A stretch of DNA of 64,000 nucleotides from Mytilus edulis (GCF_963676685.1 NC_092345.1:72405960-72469959), one strand, 5' to 3'. Shown: positions 1 to 13,237, counted from the stretch's first letter. Notes: a model not told the origin generated them from the letters alone. Program-made: numbers and translations.

Positions 1-3000
1 AATATCCATTTCATTATTCAAAATTGGCTATCTCTTAATTTTCACGCGTATTTTGGCATTTAGGTGTTCTAAAATTCTGTGCGGAACATATTGACTATAT
101 ACATTTTGTTCCTCTTGTAATCAGCTTTCGAATGAGGTATAAGATTTATCTATAATTAAGGGCTAAAGGGTCGCCGCAGTCCATTCCATTATTCAAAATA
201 TCCATTTCATTATTCAAAATTGGCTATTTCTTGATTTTCACACGTATTTTGGCATTTATGTCTTTTAATATTCGTTGCGGAACATATTGACTATATACCT
301 TTTGTTCCTCTTGTAATCAGCTTTCGAATGAGGTATAAGGTTTATCTATAATTAGGGGCTAAAGGGTCGCCGCAGTCCATTCCATTATTCAAAATATCCA
401 TTTCATTATTCAAAATTGGCTATTTCTTAATTTTCACGCGTATTTTGGCATTTAGGTGTTCTAATATTCGTTGCGGAACATATTGACTATATACATTTTG
501 TTGCTCTTGTAATCAGCTTTCGAATGAGGTATAAGGTTTATCTATAATTAGGGGCTAAAGGGTCGCCGCAGTCCATTCCATTATTCAAAATATCCATTTC
601 ATTATTCAAAATTGACTTTTTCTTAATTTTCACGCGTATTTTGGCAATTAGGTCTTCTAATATTCGTTGTGGAACATATTGACTATATACATTTTGTTCC
701 TCTTGTAATCAGCTTTCGAATGAGGTATCAGGTTTATCTATAATTAGGGGCTAAAGGGTCGCCGCAGTCCATTCCATTATTCAAAATATCCATTTCATTA
801 TTCAAAATTGGCTATTTCTGAATTTTCACGCGTAATTTGTCAATTAGGTCTTCTAATATTCATTGCGGAACATATTGACTATAAGCATGTTGTTCCTCTT
901 GTAATCAGCTTTCGAATGAGGTATAAGGTTTATCTATAATTAGGGGCTAAAGGGTCGCCACAGTCCATTCCATTATTCAAAATATCCATTTCATTATTCA
1001 AAATTGGCTATTTCTTAATTTTCATGCGTATTTTGGCATTTAGGTCTTCTAATATTCGTTGCGGAACATATTGACTATATACATTTTGTTCCTCTTGTAA
1101 TCAGCTTTCGAATGAGGTATAAGGTTTATCTATAATTAGGGGCTAAAGGGTCGCCGCAGTTCATTCCATTATTCAAAATATCCATTTCATTATTCAAAAT
1201 TGGCTATCTCTTAATTTTCACGCGTATTTTGGCATTTAGGTGTTCTAAAATTCTGTGCGGAACATATTGACTATATACCTTTCGTTCCTCTTGTAATCAG
1301 CTTTCGAATGAGGTATAAGGTTTATCTATAATTAGGGGCTAAAGGGTCGTCGCAGTCCATTCCATTATTCAAAATATCCATTTCATTATTCAAAATTGGC
1401 TATTTCCTAATTTTCATGCGTATTTTGGCGTTTAGGTCTTCTAATATTCGTTGTGGAACATATTGACTATATACATTTTGTTCCTCTTGTAATCAGCTTT
1501 CGATTGAGGTATAAGGTTTATCTATAATTAGGGGCTAAAGGGTCGCCGCAGTTCATTCCATTATTCAAAATATCCATTTCATTATTCAAAATTGGCTATT
1601 ATTTCTTAATTTTCACACGTATTTTGGCATTTAGTCTTCTAATATTCGTTGCGGAACATATTGAATATAAGCATGTTGTTCCTCTTGTAATCAGCTTTCG
1701 AATGAGGTATAAGGTTTATCTATGAATAGGGGCTAAAGGGTCGTCGCAGTCCATTCCATTATTCAAAATATCCATTTCATTATTCAAAATTGGCTATTTC
1801 TTAATTTTCACGCGTATTTTGGCATTTAGGTGTTCTAATATTCGTTGCGGAACATATTGACTATATACATTTTGTTGCTCTTGTAATCAGCTTTCGAATG
1901 AGGTATAAGGTTTATCTATAATTAGGGGCTAAAGGGTCGTCGCAGTCCATTCCATTATTCAAAATATCCATTTCATTATTCAAAATTGGCTATTTCCTAA
2001 TTTTCATGCGTATTTTGGCGTTTAGGTCTTCTAATATTCGTTGTGGAACATATTGACTATATACATTTTGTTCCTCTTGTAATCAGCTTTCGATTGAGGT
2101 ATAAGGTTTATCTATAATTAGGGGCTAAAGGGTCGCCGCAGTTCATTCCATTATTCAAAATATCCATTTCATTATTCAAAATTGGCTATTATTTCTTAAT
2201 TTTCACACGTATTTTGGCATTTAGGTCTTCTAATATTCGTTGCGGAACATATTGAATATAAGCATGTTGTTCCTCTTGTAATCAGCTTTCGAATGAGGTA
2301 TAAGGTTTATCTATGAATAGGGGCTAAAGGGTCGTCGCAGTCCATTCCATTATTCAAAATATCCATTTCATTATTCAAAATTGGCTATTTCTTAATTTTC
2401 ACGCGTATTTTGGCATTTAGGTGTTCTAATATTCGTTGCGGAACATATTGACTATATACATTTTGTTGCTCTTGTCATCAGCTTTCGAATGCGGTATAAG
2501 GTTTATCTATAATTAGGGGCTAAAGGGTCGTCGCAGTCCATTCCATTATTCAAAATATTCATTTCATTATTCAAAATTGGCTATTTCCTAATTTTCATGC
2601 GTATTTTGGCGTTTAGGTCTTCTAATATTCGTTGTGGAACATATTGACTATATACATTTTGTTCCTCTTGTAATCAGCTTTCGATTGAGGTATAAGGTTT
2701 ATCTATAATTAGGGGCTAAAGGGTCGCCGTAGTTCATTCCATTATTCAAAATATCCATTTCATTATTCAAAATTGGCTATTATTTCTTAATTTTCACACG
2801 TATTTTGGCATTTAGGTCTTCTAATATTCGTTGCGGAACATATTAAATATAAGCATGTTGTTCCTCTTGTAATCAGCTTTCGAATGAGGTATAAGGTTTA
2901 TCTATGAATAGGGGCTAAAGGGTCGTCGCAGTCCATTCCATTATTCAAAATATCCATTTCATTATTCAAAATTGGCTATTTCTTAATTTTCACGCGTATT

Positions 3001-3995
3001 TTGGCATTTAGGTGTTCTAATATTCGTTGCGGAACATATTGACTATATACATTTTGTTGCTCTTGTAATCAGCTTTCGAATGAGGTATAAGGTTTATCTA
3101 TAATTAGGGGCTAAAGGGTCGCCGCAGTCCATTCCATTATTCAAAATATCCATTTCATTATTCAAAATTGACTTTTTCTTAATTTTCACGCGTATTTTGG
3201 CAATTAGGTCTTCTAATATTCGTTGTGGAACATATTGACTATATACATTTTGTTCCTCTTGTAATCAGCTTTCGAATGAGGTATCAGGTTTATCTATAAT
3301 TAGGGGCTAAAGGGTCGCCGCAGTCCATTCCATTATTCAAAATATCCATTTCATTATTCAAAATTGGCTATTTCTTGATTTTCACACGTATTTTGGCATT
3401 TAGGTCTTCAAATATTCGTTGCGGAACATATTGACTATAAGCATGTTGTTCCTCTTGTAATCAGTTTTCGAATGAGGTATAAGGTTTATCTATAATTAGG
3501 GGCTAAAGGGTCGCCGCAGTCCATTCCATTATTCAAAATATCCATTTCATTATTCAAAATTGGCTATTTCTTAATTTTCATGCGTATTTTGGCAATTAGG
3601 TCTTCTAATATTCGTTGCGGAACATATTGACTATATACATTTTGTTCCTCTTGTAATCAGCTTTCGAATGAGGTATAAGGTTGATCTATAATTAGGGACT
3701 AAAGGGTCGCCGCAGTTCATTCCATTATTCAAAATTGGCTATCTCTTAATTTTCACGCGTATTTTGGCATTTAGGTCTTCTAATATTCGTTGCGGAACAT
3801 ATTGACTATATACATTTTGTTGCTCTTGTAACCAGCTTTCGAATGAGATATAAGATTTATCTATAATTAGGGGCTAAAGGGTCGCCGCACTCCATTCCAT
3901 TATTCAAAATATCCATTTCATTATTTAAAATTGGCTATTTCTTTTCTTTTTCACGCGTATTTTGGTATTTAGGTCTTCTAATATTCGTTGCGGAA
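1..3995. repeat. 196-bp satellite array, about 20 monomers
   Basis: A head-to-tail tandem array. The landmark tcgccgcagt recurs at 171, 367, 563, 759, 955, 1151, 1347, 1543, 1741, 1937, 2133, 2332, 2528, 2724, 2923, 3119, 3315, 3511 and 3707, a spacing of 196 bp with 198-199 bp variants. The last full unit is 21 bp shorter, with its landmark at 3882. Every monomer carries direct copies of cattattcaaaa and the string cttgtaatcagctttcgaatg. No coding frame is conserved. The array runs off the left edge of the window, so its full length is unknown. It ends abruptly at about 3995, where a dispersed repeat begins. Confidence 0.97.
1347..3118. repeat. Trimeric higher-order repeat inside the satellite
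   Basis: Three successive blocks of 590-591 bp start at 1347, 1937 and 2528. Each is made of the same three monomer variants in order: one with tttcctaattttcatgcg and cgattgagg, one with the extra ATT in ggctattatttct plus gaatataagcatg, and one with tgttctaatattcg and ttgttgctc. Matching variants in successive blocks are nearly identical, while adjacent monomers differ at many sites. Separately, the two-monomer string at 367-759 recurs at 2923-3315. This points to recent unequal exchange of multimers. Confidence 0.9.
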
Positions 3996-4140
3996 CCTTT
4001 AATAGCTGACTATGCGGTATGGGCTTTGCTCATTGTTGAAAGCTGTACGATGAGCTATAGTTGTTAATGTCTGTGTCATTGTGGTCTTTCTGGATATTTG
4101 TCTCATTGGCAATCATACCACATCTTCTTTTTTATATTTC
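3996..4140 (+). repeat. Dispersed repeat R1 (tcattggcaatcata family), copy 1
   Basis: The copy begins ctttaatagctgactatgcg directly at the satellite edge and runs to the ccacatcttcttttt end. The same sequence, variously diverged, recurs at 4395-4500, 6655-6730, 10787-10915 and 58672-58765, so it is an interspersed family. I recognise the tcattggcaatcatacca string as very common in mussel DNA, but I cannot assign it to a named class. No protein is encoded. Confidence 0.7.
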
Positions 4141-4394
4141 CTCATTTTTATGCATATTGTGGCTTTTAGGTCCTCCGTAAACCGTCTTATGGTCATTTCG
4201 AATCAAAATATAGCTATAGTGTCACAGTCAATTTTTTTTATATTTTTTTCACTATTCACCGCTTCAATTTGAATAATGAAACATAAACCATTTCATTATT
4301 CATTATTCATTTTTCAATATTGAATAGTGAATAGTGAACTATTTCATTATTCATTATTGAATAATGAATAATGAACTATGAATAATGGACGTAC
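4141..4394. other. AT-rich spacer with TGAATAATG/CATTATTCA inverted strings
   Basis: There is no gene here. At 4268-4392 the strings cattattcatt and aatgaataatg alternate and can fold back on each other. The same CATTATTCA word is the commonest word of the adjacent satellite, so this may be a diverged satellite remnant trapped between two R1 copies. Confidence 0.5.
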
Positions 4395-4500
4395 TTCAGC
4401 GCGGTGTACGGTGACCTATAGTTGTTAATTTCTGTGTCATTTTTGTCTTTTGTGGAAAGTTTTCTCATTGGCAATCATACCACATCTTCTTTTTTATATT
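4395..4500 (+). repeat. Dispersed repeat R1, copy 2
   Basis: This carries the second half of the R1 consensus (cggtgtacggtgacctatag through tcattggcaatcatacca and the T-rich end). It has the same orientation as copy 1 and lies about 400 bp downstream. Confidence 0.7.
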
Positions 4501-4740
4501 TACGTATTTAAGTATGAATATTTCTGAACAGTGTTATACGACTTCGGGGAACATACCTCGCCTGTAGATCTAAACAATTCTTATAAAAGTGTTACCTTTT
4601 ATAGCACAACAACTATACAGTAACATTGTTTGTTCAGGAATCAATTAATTTAAGACATTGCTTACCCTAGCAAACTCTTTAGTCTTTTACAGTGGCCCAC
4701 AATATATGTTCATTTCTAAGTTTTGTTGTTAAAGTATGCT

Positions 4741-4860
4741 TGTAGCTGAAGGACGCTACATTGAAGACCTATTGGTGATCTTCCGCTGTTGTCTGTTCTA
4801 TGGTCGGGTTGTTGTCTCTTTGACACATTCCCCATTTCCATTCTCAATTTTAATGTGTTT
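4741..4860 (+). repeat. Dispersed repeat R2 (ggtcgggttgttgtctcttt family), plus strand
   Basis: It contains gctgaaggacgctacattga, then ggtcgggttgttgtctcttt and ccccatttccattctcaa. Other copies are at 6785-6880 (minus, poor), 11681-11805 (minus), 15294-15435 (plus, longest), 56282-56420 (minus) and 63431-63520 (minus). Plus and minus copies share the same boundaries, which fits a transposed short element. No ORF is present. Confidence 0.75.
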
Positions 4861-6170
4861 CTCATTGTATTGCACATCTTACTATGCCTGTCCTACTCAA
4901 TATCAATAGAAAAACCTCTGATGCCTATTAAAACATTATATGTTATACATAGTTGAACTGTAATGAGAAAGATCAAATACAAATAAAAGAAAATTCAGCT
5001 TGATTCTCTAGCTTGACCTACAGTATCACTTATGAGAATGATGTGTCGAAATATACATCTTAAGCATTAAGTTATGTGAATTTTTTAAGAGATAGTTGAT
5101 GTTTCCTTTTGACGATTTATTTTTTAGTTTTAGTAAGTTAGTTGGTTTTATGATTTATTGCCTAAAAAGGATATCATTTGATTCCTTGGAGGTGTCTTCT
5201 GGTGGAAAATTTAAGGTGTTACTGAGCTCTAACTAAGCTTATTTTGTCTTCGCTTAAAATATGGTAAAGTTTGGGTTCAATCTTTCACACAACTATGCTT
5301 GAATTTTCTGCATTTTTTTTACTTGAATTGTGCATGATTATTCATTAAACATTTGAATATAATGTTCATGATTTGAGGAAGTTACGTTTATTTCCGGATT
5401 TCCAAAATGACTTTAATATAGTATCGAATTCATAACAGTGTGGCTATGGACATTGATTGGCGCACTTTAATATCCCATTGACTGGGACAGATTAGGTGAA
5501 CGTTCGTCTATAACGCCCATTGCTCACGACGTCCTGAATATAAACATTTAAACCGTGGGGTCACCAAAGGTTCTCAACGCCTATATAAAATAATTCGAAA
5601 TACTAATCAGGAATTTGTGTTTTGATTTATATTGATTAATTAAACGTCCTTTACTTGTGTTTTTGTTATGTTTCGACAATCAATTTTCATAATAAGATAT
5701 CGCAAAGCCATGTTCTTTCAGGAAAAAGAATGACTTACTGAATGCATGTATTGATTGATTATCTTTTTCGGATTTAACAATTGCGATTGTCGAGTTATGT
5801 AATCTTTTAACTTTTATCTGGTCTAATTTTATTTTAGAACGAATGCATAATCCACTTTCAAAAGTTGTGCAAATACGAAACATAAAGACAAAATATACTT
5901 CTGCCCTGTCTTTTTCGTACTTGAAAGTTATTGGATAGTAAGAAAGCTATTTGGATTAAACCTTGTGAAATTTGCATGCATTTACGTTATTGTATTGGCA
6001 AAATGTATCATTTGGTGTATATAGGAAACTTAAACCGTTCTGCTATACTGCTACTATACTTGTGAAAAACACTTGGCAACAGAAACGCATTCATTTTATC
6101 TATATAAAAAAATCGACCCAATTTACATAGAAATGGACGTCTTCGTGCATTTGTGAGCGCAAATAAAATA
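4861..6170. other. No gene seen; AT-rich non-coding DNA
   Basis: No frame longer than about 67 codons is present and none resembles a known family. The stretch 5455-5660 (including cgtggggtcaccaaaggttc) is less AT-rich than its surroundings and may be a dispersed repeat, but no second copy lies in this window. Confidence 0.5.
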
Positions 6171-6282
6171 TGTTCCGGACCTTATGAGTATTTGGACCAT
6201 ACGTGTATGGTTGGACCATATTAGTATACCCTTATGGTCATGATATATGCGTATGGTCCAAATACTCATATGGTCCGGAACA
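6171..6282. repeat. Imperfect palindrome / MITE-like hairpin
   Basis: The left arm begins tgttccggacc and continues through agtatttggaccatacg. The right arm is its reverse complement (cgtatggtccaaatact, ending ggtccggaaca). The arms are about 33 bp with near-perfect pairing around a roughly 45-bp centre that has further tatggtcca words. It could be a small non-autonomous inverted-repeat transposon. Confidence 0.75.
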
Positions 6283-6654
6283 CATACATGATATTCTGTG
6301 CGTTGTCGGTCGTCTATTAATTTTTTTCTTTTGTTGATGGATTTGACGTCTTTCTGTGAGTGATTATTTGTTCATGACTTAAAACTTACTTGCAAATAAT
6401 TTAAAAACAAGACTTGATTTATAAAAATGTCCAAACAAACCATGATTTTTTTTTAAACATACATCACATCCATTGCAAAAGGCTAAAATTCGCCAGGTCT
6501 TTAATTTCAACTAAGTGAGTTGACTAAATTAATGTTGCGGACCATTTTCCAATTTCCATGCGGTATCCCTATTTTTTTTTCACGCTCATCTTTTATGTTT
6601 GTTTTTTTCATCCCAAGACCTCTTGGAGCTTTCATTCTATAAAGTGTATTTTGC

Positions 6655-6880
6655 TAATGGTCGAAGGCCATACGGGGACCTATAGCTTGATAACGACTGT
6701 TGGTCCCTGGAAAGAATGTGTCTGATTGCCTATCACACTTCATATTCTTATTTTAACATGCAGTTATATCTATGATAAGAATGAAAATTGAATTGTCATT
6801 GAGACAAAAACCCAACCAAAGAGCAAAAAAAAAAAAGAAAAAAAAAAAGCCCAAGGCAACATGTAGATCTTTCGTATCAA
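6655..6880. repeat. Eroded R1 fragment followed by eroded R2 fragment
   Basis: 6655-6730 resembles R1 (ggtcgaaggccatacgggga, then cctatag). 6785-6880 resembles R2 on the minus strand (cattgagacaaaaacccaac), interrupted by an A-rich run at 6825-6848. Both are strongly diverged, which suggests old insertions. Confidence 0.45.
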
Positions 6881-7839
6881 GGGAATTGCTATAAATATAT
6901 TTATTTCAGGTTAATAGTATTAGGCCATACTCAAGTTATAAAATAGATCTTGTCGTCAACTTTGCAACCAGCTTCTATGTTTCTATAATGCACTGTTCAT
7001 CTTTTTTGGGCTTCGACTTTTCCATTGGACAGACAATTTTGTTTTCGACTGTTTTAAAAAGATGCATTTTTTTACAAAATCATACAAGTAAGGAGTCTCT
7101 GGCCTTTGGTAGTGTTGTATGTTAATTAATGTTTGTTTATTTATTTGTTTAGGAAATAAGTATGACGTACATTTTCACTGAACTAGGACACTTTTTATAA
7201 TAGTTTTTCGATATCGCTCGGGCAAAAATAATCACGAATATAATGCCTACCCATGTTAAGACTACAATAAAGTATAGTTTGCATCAATTATTTCTTGAAC
7301 CTACCATTTTTTTGTCTGTGTTGGATTTGTGTGGCATTGAAAAAAACCGGGTATAAACTACACAGTGCAGCTTCCAACAAGAATACAAGATTTATTGATT
7401 TTCAAAATGCGATAAAAATTAAAAAATTAAATAACGCGGGTTCCTATTAACTTAAAAGTTTTTTTGTTTTTTTTTACCATGAATAAACTTTTTTTTTTAT
7501 TATTATTATTTATTGATATCAGCTCTGGACATTAATATTCTTAAAAGTGAAACTGTTGTAAGTGATGGTATAACAATTATTTAAAATAAATTCCTTAAAT
7601 GATATGTGAAAAGAAAGTTTCATTTTATGTATCAAAATGTGTAACAAATGATTATTTAAATCCCCACTTGAAGGCCTCCGATAGACTGAGTGAGCATAAA
7701 ATCATCGCCCACGACAAACAAGTTAGGTAAACTTTTCAGTACAATTACTAATAAACGTTTTACTGTCGACTACACTGTTATGAATTTCGTTCTAAAAAAG
7801 AATCCTCATTAGACACAAGCCTTTAATTTTAACTAGACA
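6881..7839. other. No gene seen
   Basis: AT-rich DNA with T homopolymers at 7456-7498. I see no credible coding frame, RNA gene or repeat boundary. Confidence 0.5.
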
Positions 7840-7990
7840 AGCGTTTAGTGTTCAAATTATACACATCAGAGAAACTCAAATAAAGAAGGCCAAATAGAGT
7901 ACAAAGCTAATTTAAAAGAACTTTGAAGACTCGAAATTTTGAATGATTTTGTCAAATACAGCCAAATTTAACTAGTATTCCATTCTCGTG
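7840..7990 (-). repeat. R3 hammerhead-derived repeat, eroded copy
   Basis: The order of landmarks (agacaagcg, cacatcagagaaactca, aggccaaatagagtac, then tttgtcaaatacagccaa) follows the R3 family, seen better at 13238-13400 and 15466-15670. In the family the ribozyme core lies on the minus strand; here the core is too diverged to be active. Confidence 0.5.
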
Positions 7991-7999
7991 ACAATGTTT

Positions 8000-9676
8000 C
8001 TCTTTGGATAGGCACCAGCACTCAAAACTATTGAAGAAACATCCTAGGTGAACAGTATAGATTTTAATTTGTTTATATATATTTCTCTTAGTTCTATATT
8101 AAAGTTGGTGCAGTGGTTGGTGGTGGCCATCTTGAATTTATATAGGCAACATAAACTTAAGATTCATTTGGTTTAAAGCTATCTATAATATTTCAAATAA
8201 ATATGGAAAGAAATTTAAGAAGATCTTTGCAATTTCAAGTAGTCCGAATACATTTACCCTTGCAACTATTACAAATTTTTATTAGATCTACACCAATAAA
8301 CATCATTTGGTGAATTACCTTCAAAAAGGAAAATTCCTAATAATTTTGGTTACTAGTAGAATTAAATATGAAAATTATCAGACGAATTATCATAGGTAAT
8401 GGCAATAAATCACACGAACCTTTAGGGCTTGGTGAGCTCGTACATTTTTGGATTCAGAAATTATATATAATATAATGATATAAAATGCTTCAATCTCCCT
8501 GAACAGTTAATGTAATGCTATAATAGTGCCATGTGCTGACAGTTTTTCAAATGATTTATAGATTGTGTATAATGTTTCAACATCTTACCTTACAGTTCAT
8601 ATCAGGTACATGTAGATAAGGGTGATCTGTTTCAAAACTTCAATTCTAAACAAAATGAACATGCATAACAACAAACTGAGCTCAATGCAAAGAACTTTGA
8701 ATCTACACTCAGACAGAGAGCTCAATCCAGTGATAAACTTTGTAATACTGTCCATAATTTTTAATCAGTACACTGATGTTACCATACTGTATGGAGATCC
8801 TGAAGAAATATGCATTAGATGTAAAATACAAAAGAAGAAAGAAAAATTAAACATATTCAATACAAAGCTAGTAATGTCGGTACACTAATGTGAATATTGA
8901 TTGATTATTCGTGTTAAAATGCCCCTTAAAAGAGCACATGGGTTATTTCGTAGCGGCCAGTATGTTTTTAAGATTGAACGAGTAGGATTCGAACTCGCAT
9001 CTTCATGCAGTGTTGACTGGCTAGTTATTACAGTAAAACAATTCTTCAATCACGTCCACCAAGACGATACAAGACCCCTTAAAATGGCAAATACACACAA
9101 GATGATAAACAATTCTACTCTCAAAATGTGTAAGTTTTATGAAAACATGTAAAACCCGAATTTGATGTCCGATTTTGAAGATTTTGTTAATGATAATCTT
9201 CTAAATGCGTGCATTTTTTATGATTGTTATACAATATCAACATGACATTTCATTCAGCTGACTGAGAATTAATCATTTGTATACAAAAGTGGAATTTGAG
9301 TGACATTTTTTCCTATAAATGATTTTTTTTCGTGCAAAAATTGTCATTTTCTAATTTTGTACATTTGTTTACCGGTAATTCAAATTTAATATTATTAGAT
9401 TACTTAAACTTTTGAAATAAATGATCAAACTTCATAAATTATTGTTTTTAACATTCATTCCCCTTCCTTTGAAGAACATTTTTACTGGGGTGCTATAAAT
9501 ATACGCTCCTGTGCTCAATCGAGTCATTGTTGATTTACTCTGTAACCTGTCTTATGACACAGTCTTATGACTGCACATGTGTTTCGAGCTATCTTCCATC
9601 TGGTCAACTATTTAAGGCTAGTTTACTACGGGATATATAGGTAAAATTTAGTCAAAATCTTAGATGCATAATATTA
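8000..9676. other. No recognisable gene
   Basis: Two short overlapping frames at 8622-9152 (88 and 83 codons) have no recognisable domain, no signal peptide and ordinary AT-rich composition, so I do not call them genes. A gagttcgaatcct string on the minus strand near 8985-9000 resembles a tRNA B box, but no complete cloverleaf can be drawn. Confidence 0.45.
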
Positions 9677-9816
9677 GTTATCTTGGTGTAATCAGGGGTG
9701 TACAGAATTTTACACCGTTGTTGAAAATTCATACACCCTGAGGCGCAGCCGAATGGGTGTATGAATTTTCAACAACGGTGTAAAATTCCGTACACCCCTG
9801 ATTACACCAAGATAAC
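9677..9816. repeat. Long near-perfect palindrome (foldback / MITE)
   Basis: The left arm runs from gttatcttggtgtaatcagg to gaaaattcatacaccc and the right arm is its reverse complement, ending at gataac. The arms are about 62 bp with one or two mismatches around a short centre containing ggcgcagccg. A similarly built palindrome with a gagccgcaaggcgag centre is at 38707-38852. Confidence 0.88.
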
Positions 9817-10786
9817 GAATTTATTTCTTATGAACAATTCTATTACTCATTTTTAAACCAGGATGTAATAATTGAAAAATGGTAATGGAAAATTTCCAGT
9901 TTAACAATATTTCAATGGCGAACTTGCTGTGCATTGTCAACTACTTTTTTTCTTTATTTTAGGGTAAATTCCGATTTTTTTTTTGTTCTTTTGAATTGTT
10001 GGGGAAACAAAAAATTAAAAATATTTTTTTTTTTTATTTTTTTTTTTTTATTTTCTCTTCAAATTTTTTTTTTTTTTTTTTTTTTTTTGACATATTTTTT
10101 TTTTTTTTTTTTATTTGGTAAAATTTTATTTTGTTTATTTTTTTTGGGGCAAAATTTTAATATTTAAAATTTTTGTCAAAATTTTATTTGTAAAACTTGG
10201 CAAAATTTTATTTATCCCCGGGTGAACAAGGGTGGGGTGTTATTTACACCGGTGTTATTAACCAATCAGATTGCAGTATTTCTGCTGCATAAGAAATAAG
10301 TTATTTTATTACCTATTATTGGCTTTGAAGTAACTGGTAGTAACTTCAAGTACTCTTAGATCTGTACTTAGTGTCTTTTATTGTTGTGGGGATGTTTAAA
10401 TACACTGCCACATCCACGCTGTTTTTTTTTTGTTAGATGTATTCTTGTTACATTCTATATGTGCATACCCAAAGTTAGGAGCCTGGAATTGAGTGGTTGT
10501 CATAATTTGGTGTTTCTCATATTTGTTTTTCTTTCATTGTTTTGCATAGTTTGTTCCTATGTTGAACCATTAAACCACTGCTCCAGCTTAGCATGACGGT
10601 TTGACACCTACACAATAATTTAACTATGCAACATTCTGTATATACCTGTCACAAGCTAGGAGCCTGTAGTTAATTGGTTATTTTTGGTTATGTCTGCCAT
10701 ATATGCTTTCCGAAAAATGTTTTACTATAAATTAGGCCGTTAGTTTTCTCAATTGAATAGTTTCATATTTTTCATATCGATAATTC
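9817..10786. other. Poly-T tract and non-coding spacer
   Basis: 9935-10170 is dominated by long T runs, and reading frames there are low-complexity Phe artefacts. No gene is visible in the rest. Confidence 0.6.
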
Positions 10787-10915
10787 CTTTAATAGCCGAC
10801 TATACGGTATGTTTTTTCTCCTTGTTGAGTGCAGCACTGCTGCCTATAATTGCTTACATCTACTTTATTTGAACTTTGGTGGATAGTTGTTTCATTGGCA
10901 ATCATGCGACATCCC
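10787..10915 (+). repeat. Dispersed repeat R1, diverged copy
   Basis: Begins ctttaatagccgactatacg and ends in ttcattggcaatcatgcgac. It has the same order of landmarks as 3996-4140. Confidence 0.7.
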
Positions 10916-11680
10916 TTATTTTTATCTTCAGTTGATACTCTTTATCTTTTTTGCTACCTCTTTGATAGAAATTGATACTGCTCTTTATCCAATCCTGATA
11001 GACTATTACACTGATAGTGTCACCGCTGCTTCCTAAATGATAGACATTGATGCGTTGGCTTCCACAAATTTCCTGCTTCCTCCATGATAGACATTGATAC
11101 TGTTGGAAAAAAAAATAAGGAGATGCGATATGATTGACAATGATATAACTATACTGATCATACTGTCTCTCTTACAACATAGCTCTTATCTTTATGAAAG
11201 ACGTGTGTACTGTTCCTTCCACTACATGTATTCTACCTCAATGATATTCTTTAATAATATTGACACTACAACATAGCTCTTGTCTAATATATTTTAATGA
11301 GTAAAATTAAATTTGTTTTTAGTTTAATTTATCATTGACTTGTCGGATTAAGTTTTTTACTTTTTAGTAAAGTTTTTGCATAAATCTTCATAAACATTTG
11401 AATTACTTTAATTTTGGCTGGTTACTTACTTTTACTGCATGCTTGGTGAGTGTAGTCGAGTCTCTATTGTACTGTTTTGTTGATAATTCACAGTTTGCTG
11501 AATAAATCAAGCATAGGCCTTTCTCTTTATATAAAAAGGAAAAGACTAGACTAAAAATAAAGCAAACTGATCATACTATAGTCTCTAATCTGTTCAGATT
11601 TCTTTGGACACAGTAAGCATGAATCACGTCTGGTGCCAAACAGATTTCCAGTTTCTATGAAGAGATTATCATTGATATAA

Positions 11681-11805
11681 AATTGAGAAAGGAAATGGTG
11701 AATATGTCAAAGCGACAACCACCCGACCATAGAGCAAACAACAGCCGAAGGCAACCAATGGGTCTTCAATGTAGCGAGAATTCCCGCACCCGTAGGTGTG
11801 TGGCA
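11681..11805 (-). repeat. Dispersed repeat R2, minus strand
   Basis: Reverse complement of the R2 consensus: ttgagaaaggaaatggtg, then gtcaaagcgacaaccacc, gggtcttcaatgtagcgag and cgcacccgtaggtg. It is close to the copy at 56282-56420. Confidence 0.8.
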
Positions 11806-13237
11806 ATTGAAAATACTTATTACAATTACAAAAAATACAATTACAAAAATGTTTGATACTTTTGATAGCTTTTTTTCTTCAGAGCTAAGACTTTTGACAA
11901 AGTTGTAATTCCTTGTTAAGGTTCTTCATTTAACAAATAAACTAAAACTTGAAATAAGCTCAGCATCTAATTAAATGAAAACACAAACTGGAGATGCATC
12001 ATGGAATCACCGGACTTTTCAATACTCATGACATTTCCCCCCTCCTACCATGAATTACTATTTATCTTGTAATAATGATCACTTGTTTAATAAGATGTAA
12101 CACCACTTAGGGTATTTTTTTCATAAACTATTTTGATTTTGAGATTACATTTTGAGGGAGTCATTTAGTTTACTACAAAATCGGTATAGTGCGAAATTTT
12201 ACTGTACCTGAAAAATATTTAGTATGAAATGGACCCTCACAATAGTTATCTTAATGATTCTGTTACATGTGAAGAACACGCAACTCTCTCAATATGGAAT
12301 ATTAGTTTGAACATCCTCATTTCGACCAGACGTGGCTGTGTATTTATTTATCCCGCACACCCGTAAGAAGACAACATAAGCAGGAGTAGTTTTGCAAGAT
12401 AAATCTAGGTTGATGATAGTACTTCATATCTATTAAAAAAAATCATTTTTTGTGTTATTATTTATTTTATTCACACTTTTTTTCCCGAATGAAATTGACA
12501 GAATGATGTTTGTAACGCGCATGTCTTCAGCAGTGTCTTCGCAGACAACACGTGATTAATATACTGCATGCAACACATCACAGACACCAATCATGATGGT
12601 TTGTATACCTATTTGATTTATCAGATACGAATTATGAGAACATTTTCTTATAAGTCTTTGGTGAATTATTGTTTTTTTTTCAAGATTTACGCCTCGGAAG
12701 CTGCAAATTCAAAAACAGATTACCCTGTTGATTATACACCCTTATCGTTGTTTTTACAAATGTAGTGCTTATTCTTTAGCTTGATTCATATTCAGTCTTG
12801 TAGTATCTATTGACAATTACATACAATAAACTCGTAGACGTCTTGAGAAAATATACATCAGGGAAAAAAGGATGTCCCGCCATTTTATTTTACAAACGAT
12901 CGCCATATTTGTTTTTGGAAAAGCCGCCGTTATTAAAGAATAATGTCGTCATTGGTTGTTAAAAATAAAACTTGTTATATGAATAGATTATTCTATAAAT
13001 TTACAAATAACCATAAAACTTCCTAATTTTTTGGATAATCAGTTCTTTTTGAAACATGCTGTTGTCACAAAGGGTTTTTGTATTTGCTGACAGTATTCAG
13101 GAACAAATAGGAAAATATTCTTATAAATCTTTAGTCTTATATAATTAAACAGTTACTGTATATTAAAATCGAAATAGCTTGGCCACCTTATTTTTATTTG
13201 AGACTATATACTCATCATAGATGCAAAAATTAGAATT

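Noticed and set aside
1..3995. CRISPR-like array
   Set aside because: Repeats are contiguous 196-bp monomers with no unique spacers; this is a eukaryotic satellite.
8955..9030. tRNA gene or tRNA-derived SINE on the minus strand (gagttcgaatcct, B-box like)
   Set aside because: T-arm pairing fails beyond one or two bases, the A-box spacing is too short and no cloverleaf can be drawn.
8622..9152. Two adjacent short frames of 88 and 83 codons
   Set aside because: No domain, no homology recognised, ordinary AT-rich composition; chance frames.
9934..10167. Phe-rich 77-codon frame
   Set aside because: Produced by long T runs; low complexity, not a gene.
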